From contig DAOVDN010000028.1 in assembly GCA_030669465.1 (NCBI GenBank), positions 1 to 8,837 of the forward strand: DNA of 8,837 nt. The letters run 5' to 3'. Position numbers and translations under genes: made by a program. Under the pieces are notes generated by a model. The model did no database searches, was not told where the DNA came from, and saw only the letters and a program-made list of their open reading frames with translations. The stretch comes from Desulfobacterales bacterium. Lineage in GTDB: Bacteria; Desulfobacterota; Desulfobacteria; Desulfobacterales; ETH-SRB1. Position 1 is the stretch's first letter. Each line of letters begins with the position of its first letter. Below are positions 6,329 through 8,837 of the stretch, one piece after another.

Positions 6329-8837
6329 ATGAGAAATCTGATTAATGAGCTTTTAAAAAGCATGAGAATGCGAACCAAGATACTTGTATTCACCATTGTA
6401 CTTGTGGGTTTCTTTATGGGTCTCAGCCTATATCAGAGTCTTATAGTCCATAAGAAGACTGCTATGGACCAGGTAGCTCGCTCTTCAGACCACCTCCTGA
6501 GAAACATTTACAGCGCCATCAGGTTTCCCATGTCGATAGGGGACGAAAGAACAATAAAGGAACAGATGAAGGATGTCAAAAAGCACATAGACGACGTCCA
6601 GGTTTACATCGTAGACTTTCGCCGGAATATCTCTTATGCATCAGAAAAGGAACGCATTAACAGCAACATGGAAAAGTATCTCGATGGAAATGAGTCGCGC
6701 AAGGTTCTGGCCGAAGCGCTGGCAACCGGCAAAGCGCCGGGTGAATCATTTCTCGACATGGAGAACGAAAATCCTTTTCTGGTAACCATTGAACCGATCC
6801 TTAATGAATCATCCTGTCACCACTGTCATGGAGCCGGCAGAAAGGTCCTCGGCGCAATGGTCATCAAACAGCATGTCGGGGATGTGCTCGCCGCAATCCG
6901 TCAGACCAGAAACAGACTTGTTGTCTATTTCGTGACCGCTCTCATAGGACTGGTGGCCTTCATCAATCTTTTCTTTTCCAGGCTGGTTACACAGCGTATT
7001 CGACTGCTCGGGAAAAAAAGCGGGGAGGTAGCTGCCGGAGATGTCACTGTAGAAGTTATTGATGATCATCAAGACTCGATCGGAGCATTGTCTCGCAACT
7101 TTAACCAGATGGTAAAGAGAATACGGGACCGGATAGAATATGCCAACAGTCTCAAGCTCGGGATTTCCGATCCCTTCTTCACGGTCGATCCGGAGATGAA
7201 TGTGGCATTCATCAATGAGGCCGCAGCGCGCCTGGCAGGCCTGTCCCGTGAAGAGGCAATTGGAATGCCCTGTTGCGAAGTGTTCCATAGTTCTGCCTGC
7301 GAAGAGAAGTGTCCTGTAAAAAGGGCTCTGGAGACCGATGAAACCACGGTGGGCCAACGGATAACCATAAAAAATCGAAAAGGCCGCGAGATCCCGGCGA
7401 TGTCCAGTTCCGCTCTCCTGAAGGATTCCTCGGGAAAAGTTCTGGGAGGATTTGAGATCTTCCGCGATCTGACTGCCGAGGTGGAAGCGGAAAAGAGGCT
7501 TCAGGATGCGTACATCCGGGAGCAGAAGGCTAAGCGGGCCGCCGAAGCCGCCGCCAGGGCCAAGAGCGAGTTTTTGGCCAATATGAGCCATGAAATCCGG
7601 ACACCCATGAATGGGGTCATTGCCGCCGCAGAGCTGGCGCTGTCCGAAAAGATGCCTCCCAAGGCCCGGCACTATCTGAAAATAATACAATCTTCAGGTT
7701 ATTCTCTGCTTGGAATCATCAATGACATCCTGGACTTCTCAAAGATCGAAGCTGATAAGTTCGACATAGAAACACACCCCTTTTTGTTGGACGAGGTAAT
7801 AGATAGAGTAACGGACGTGTTTATGAGTGAGGCTGCCAAGAAGAGGATCGAGCTCATTGTCGATATTGATCTTGAAGCGCCAAATGCCCTGATCGGCGAT
7901 TCCTTACGCCTTCAACAAATCCTCAAAAATCTGGTAAGCAACGCTGTTAAATTCACAGAAATTGGAGGGATCATTCTTATTGGGGTAAAAGAGTCTGAAA
8001 GATCAGCAAACCGGACAACCCTGACATTTTTTGTAAAAGACACCGGTATAGGAATAGCTCCGGAATACCTGCCCGGGCTTTTTAAACCTTTCACCCAAGC
8101 TGATACATCCACCACGCGAAAATATGAGGGCACAGGACTTGGATTGTCTATTTGCAAACGACTGGTGGAAATGATGGGCGGCAGAATCTGGGTCGAAAGT
8201 GAATTGGGAAAGGGGAGCACTTTCAGCTTCACACTGCGTCTCGGCCTGCAGCCCGCGGTTCAGAAACGGAAGTTCGTACCTCCTACTGATATTCAGCACT
8301 TAAACGTGCTGGTCGTTGACGACTGTGCCGACAGCAGGCTCATCATGCAAAAGATGCTTGAGTCCTTTGGTTTGCGGGTAAGGTCGGTCTCTTCCGGCGA
8401 AGAATCGCTGAAAGCTCTGAAAGAGAGTGAAACTCGAGAAGAACCTTTTGAACTGGTCGTAATCGACTGGATGATGCCCGGGCTGGGTGGAATTGAGACT
8501 TCAAAAAGAATCCGGAGAGATCTGAAGCTGACCATCCCGATAATTCTGATGACAGCTTTTGGAAAAGAAGCAGAAATACTGGATGCTGAAAAGGCAGGAA
8601 TCAATGCGTTCCTCACCAAACCGATACACCAATCAACGCTTTTTAATGCTATCATGGATACCTTTGGGAAAAAAGCGCTGAAAATAGAGGAAGAGAAAAA
8701 ACGTATCACCACCAAGGCAACTATTTACAAGAACTTCCTCAGAGGAATGCGAATTCTTGTGGCGGAAGACAACCTCACCAATCAGGAAATCGCATTGGCA
8801 ATACTTGAAGGGGCAGGGATTGTTGTCGAAATTGCCA
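6329..8837 (+). CDS. Hybrid sensor histidine kinase with periplasmic haem c motif, C-terminal end missing
   Basis: 836 codons are open to the window edge. Order of parts: membrane segment 17-39; periplasmic domain about 40-196 with a haem-attachment motif CHHCH at 163-167 in a PILNESSCHHCHGAG context; second membrane segment 197-218; HAMP about 219-271; PAS about 272-380 with cysteines 315, 316, 324 and 328; a coiled-coil linker; HisKA with H421 in SEFLANMSHEIRTPMNG; HATPase with N-box QILKNLVSNAVKFT (530-543), DTGIGI (571-576) and GTGLGL (601-606). The first receiver has D664, D665, phosphoacceptor D713, T742 and K764. A second receiver begins at 807 (MRILVAEDN) and is cut off; further receiver or Hpt domains may follow. 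A covalently bound haem would need cytochrome c maturation in the periplasm. The ligand is unknown; redox state, NO, CO or oxygen are options. Output is probably a phosphorelay. Confidence 0.95.
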   Translation, partial: MRNLINELLKSMRMRTKILVFTIVLVGFFMGLSLYQSLIVHKKTAMDQVARSSDHLLRNIYSAIRFPMSIGDERTIKEQMKDVKKHIDDVQVYIVDFRRNISYASEKERINSNMEKYLDGNESRKVLAEALATGKAPGESFLDMENENPFLVTIEPILNESSCHHCHGAGRKVLGAMVIKQHVGDVLAAIRQTRNRLVVYFVTALIGLVAFINLFFSRLVTQRIRLLGKKSGEVAAGDVTVEVIDDHQDSIGALSRNFNQMVKRIRDRIEYANSLKLGISDPFFTVDPEMNVAFINEAAARLAGLSREEAIGMPCCEVFHSSACEEKCPVKRALETDETTVGQRITIKNRKGREIPAMSSSALLKDSSGKVLGGFEIFRDLTAEVEAEKRLQDAYIREQKAKRAAEAAARAKSEFLANMSHEIRTPMNGVIAAAELALSEKMPPKARHYLKIIQSSGYSLLGIINDILDFSKIEADKFDIETHPFLLDEVIDRVTDVFMSEAAKKRIELIVDIDLEAPNALIGDSLRLQQILKNLVSNAVKFTEIGGIILIGVKESERSANRTTLTFFVKDTGIGIAPEYLPGLFKPFTQADTSTTRKYEGTGLGLSICKRLVEMMGGRIWVESELGKGSTFSFTLRLGLQPAVQKRKFVPPTDIQHLNVLVVDDCADSRLIMQKMLESFGLRVRSVSSGEESLKALKESETREEPFELVVIDWMMPGLGGIETSKRIRRDLKLTIPIILMTAFGKEAEILDAEKAGINAFLTKPIHQSTLFNAIMDTFGKKALKIEEEKKRITTKATIYKNFLRGMRILVAEDNLTNQEIALAILEGAGIVVEIA
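6815..6829 (+). other. CHHCH haem c attachment motif in the sensor domain
   Basis: Codons 163-167 of the hybrid kinase encode CHHCH, a single CXXCH motif. It lies about 30 residues before the second membrane segment, on the side predicted to be periplasmic, where CXXCH haem is normally attached. The domain has no second CXXCH. Single-haem periplasmic sensor domains are known in Geobacter chemoreceptors (GSU0935, GSU0582), but I cannot show that this is the same fold. Confidence 0.8.

Noticed and set aside
6809..7690. A 293-residue open frame on the minus strand
   Set aside because: It lies wholly antisense to the hybrid kinase, whose haem motif, HAMP, PAS and HisKA regions are read in one continuous plus-strand frame. 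The minus translation shows no recognisable motif.

Overview
The window most resembles a chromosomal segment of a Gram-negative anaerobe, probably a deltaproteobacterium (Desulfobacterota). This is an inference. It rests on the housekeeping order rplU-rpmA-obgE-proB-proA, a gene for formate dehydrogenase maturation (FdhD), a periplasmic sensor with a c-type haem motif, and PAS and kinase sequences of a style common in that group. No rRNA, tRNA, transposase, phage gene or CRISPR array was seen.

Layout. The minus strand from 5075 down to 1 is one compact, co-directional gene train: rplU (L21), rpmA (L27), obgE, proB, proA and a histidine kinase cut by the left edge. Several junctions are tight: rplU/rpmA are 3 nt apart, obgE/proB overlap by 8 nt, and proA and the kinase share GTGA. 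A good sigma-70-like promoter (TTGACA, 16 nt spacer, TAAAAC) precedes rplU. The train therefore links ribosome proteins, a ribosome-assembly GTPase, the first two steps of proline synthesis and a signalling kinase. Two joints are looser. The rpmA-obgE gap holds a hairpin, and the proB-proA gap holds a block of 7-nt repeats running into the proA ribosome binding site.

On the plus strand, fdhD (5162-5974) diverges from rplU. It is followed by a gene-free stretch of about 350 nt holding a 269-nt foldback element with perfect 24-bp ends and nested inner arms. The element stops exactly where the ribosome binding site of the next gene begins. That gene (6329 to the right edge, incomplete) is a large hybrid histidine kinase. 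Its parts are a membrane-anchored periplasmic domain with a CHHCH haem c motif, HAMP, a PAS domain with four cysteines, HisKA, HATPase, a receiver and the start of a second receiver.

Most notable: (i) three different repeat families here share a 7-nt period, and two of them end at a gene's ribosome binding site; (ii) the hybrid kinase may read redox state or a gas through a periplasmic haem, with a cytoplasmic Cys cluster as a second possible sensor; (iii) the left-edge kinase lacks an extracytoplasmic sensor and is coupled to proA. None of this amounts to a clearly new multi-gene system. The repeats are the least explained part of the window.
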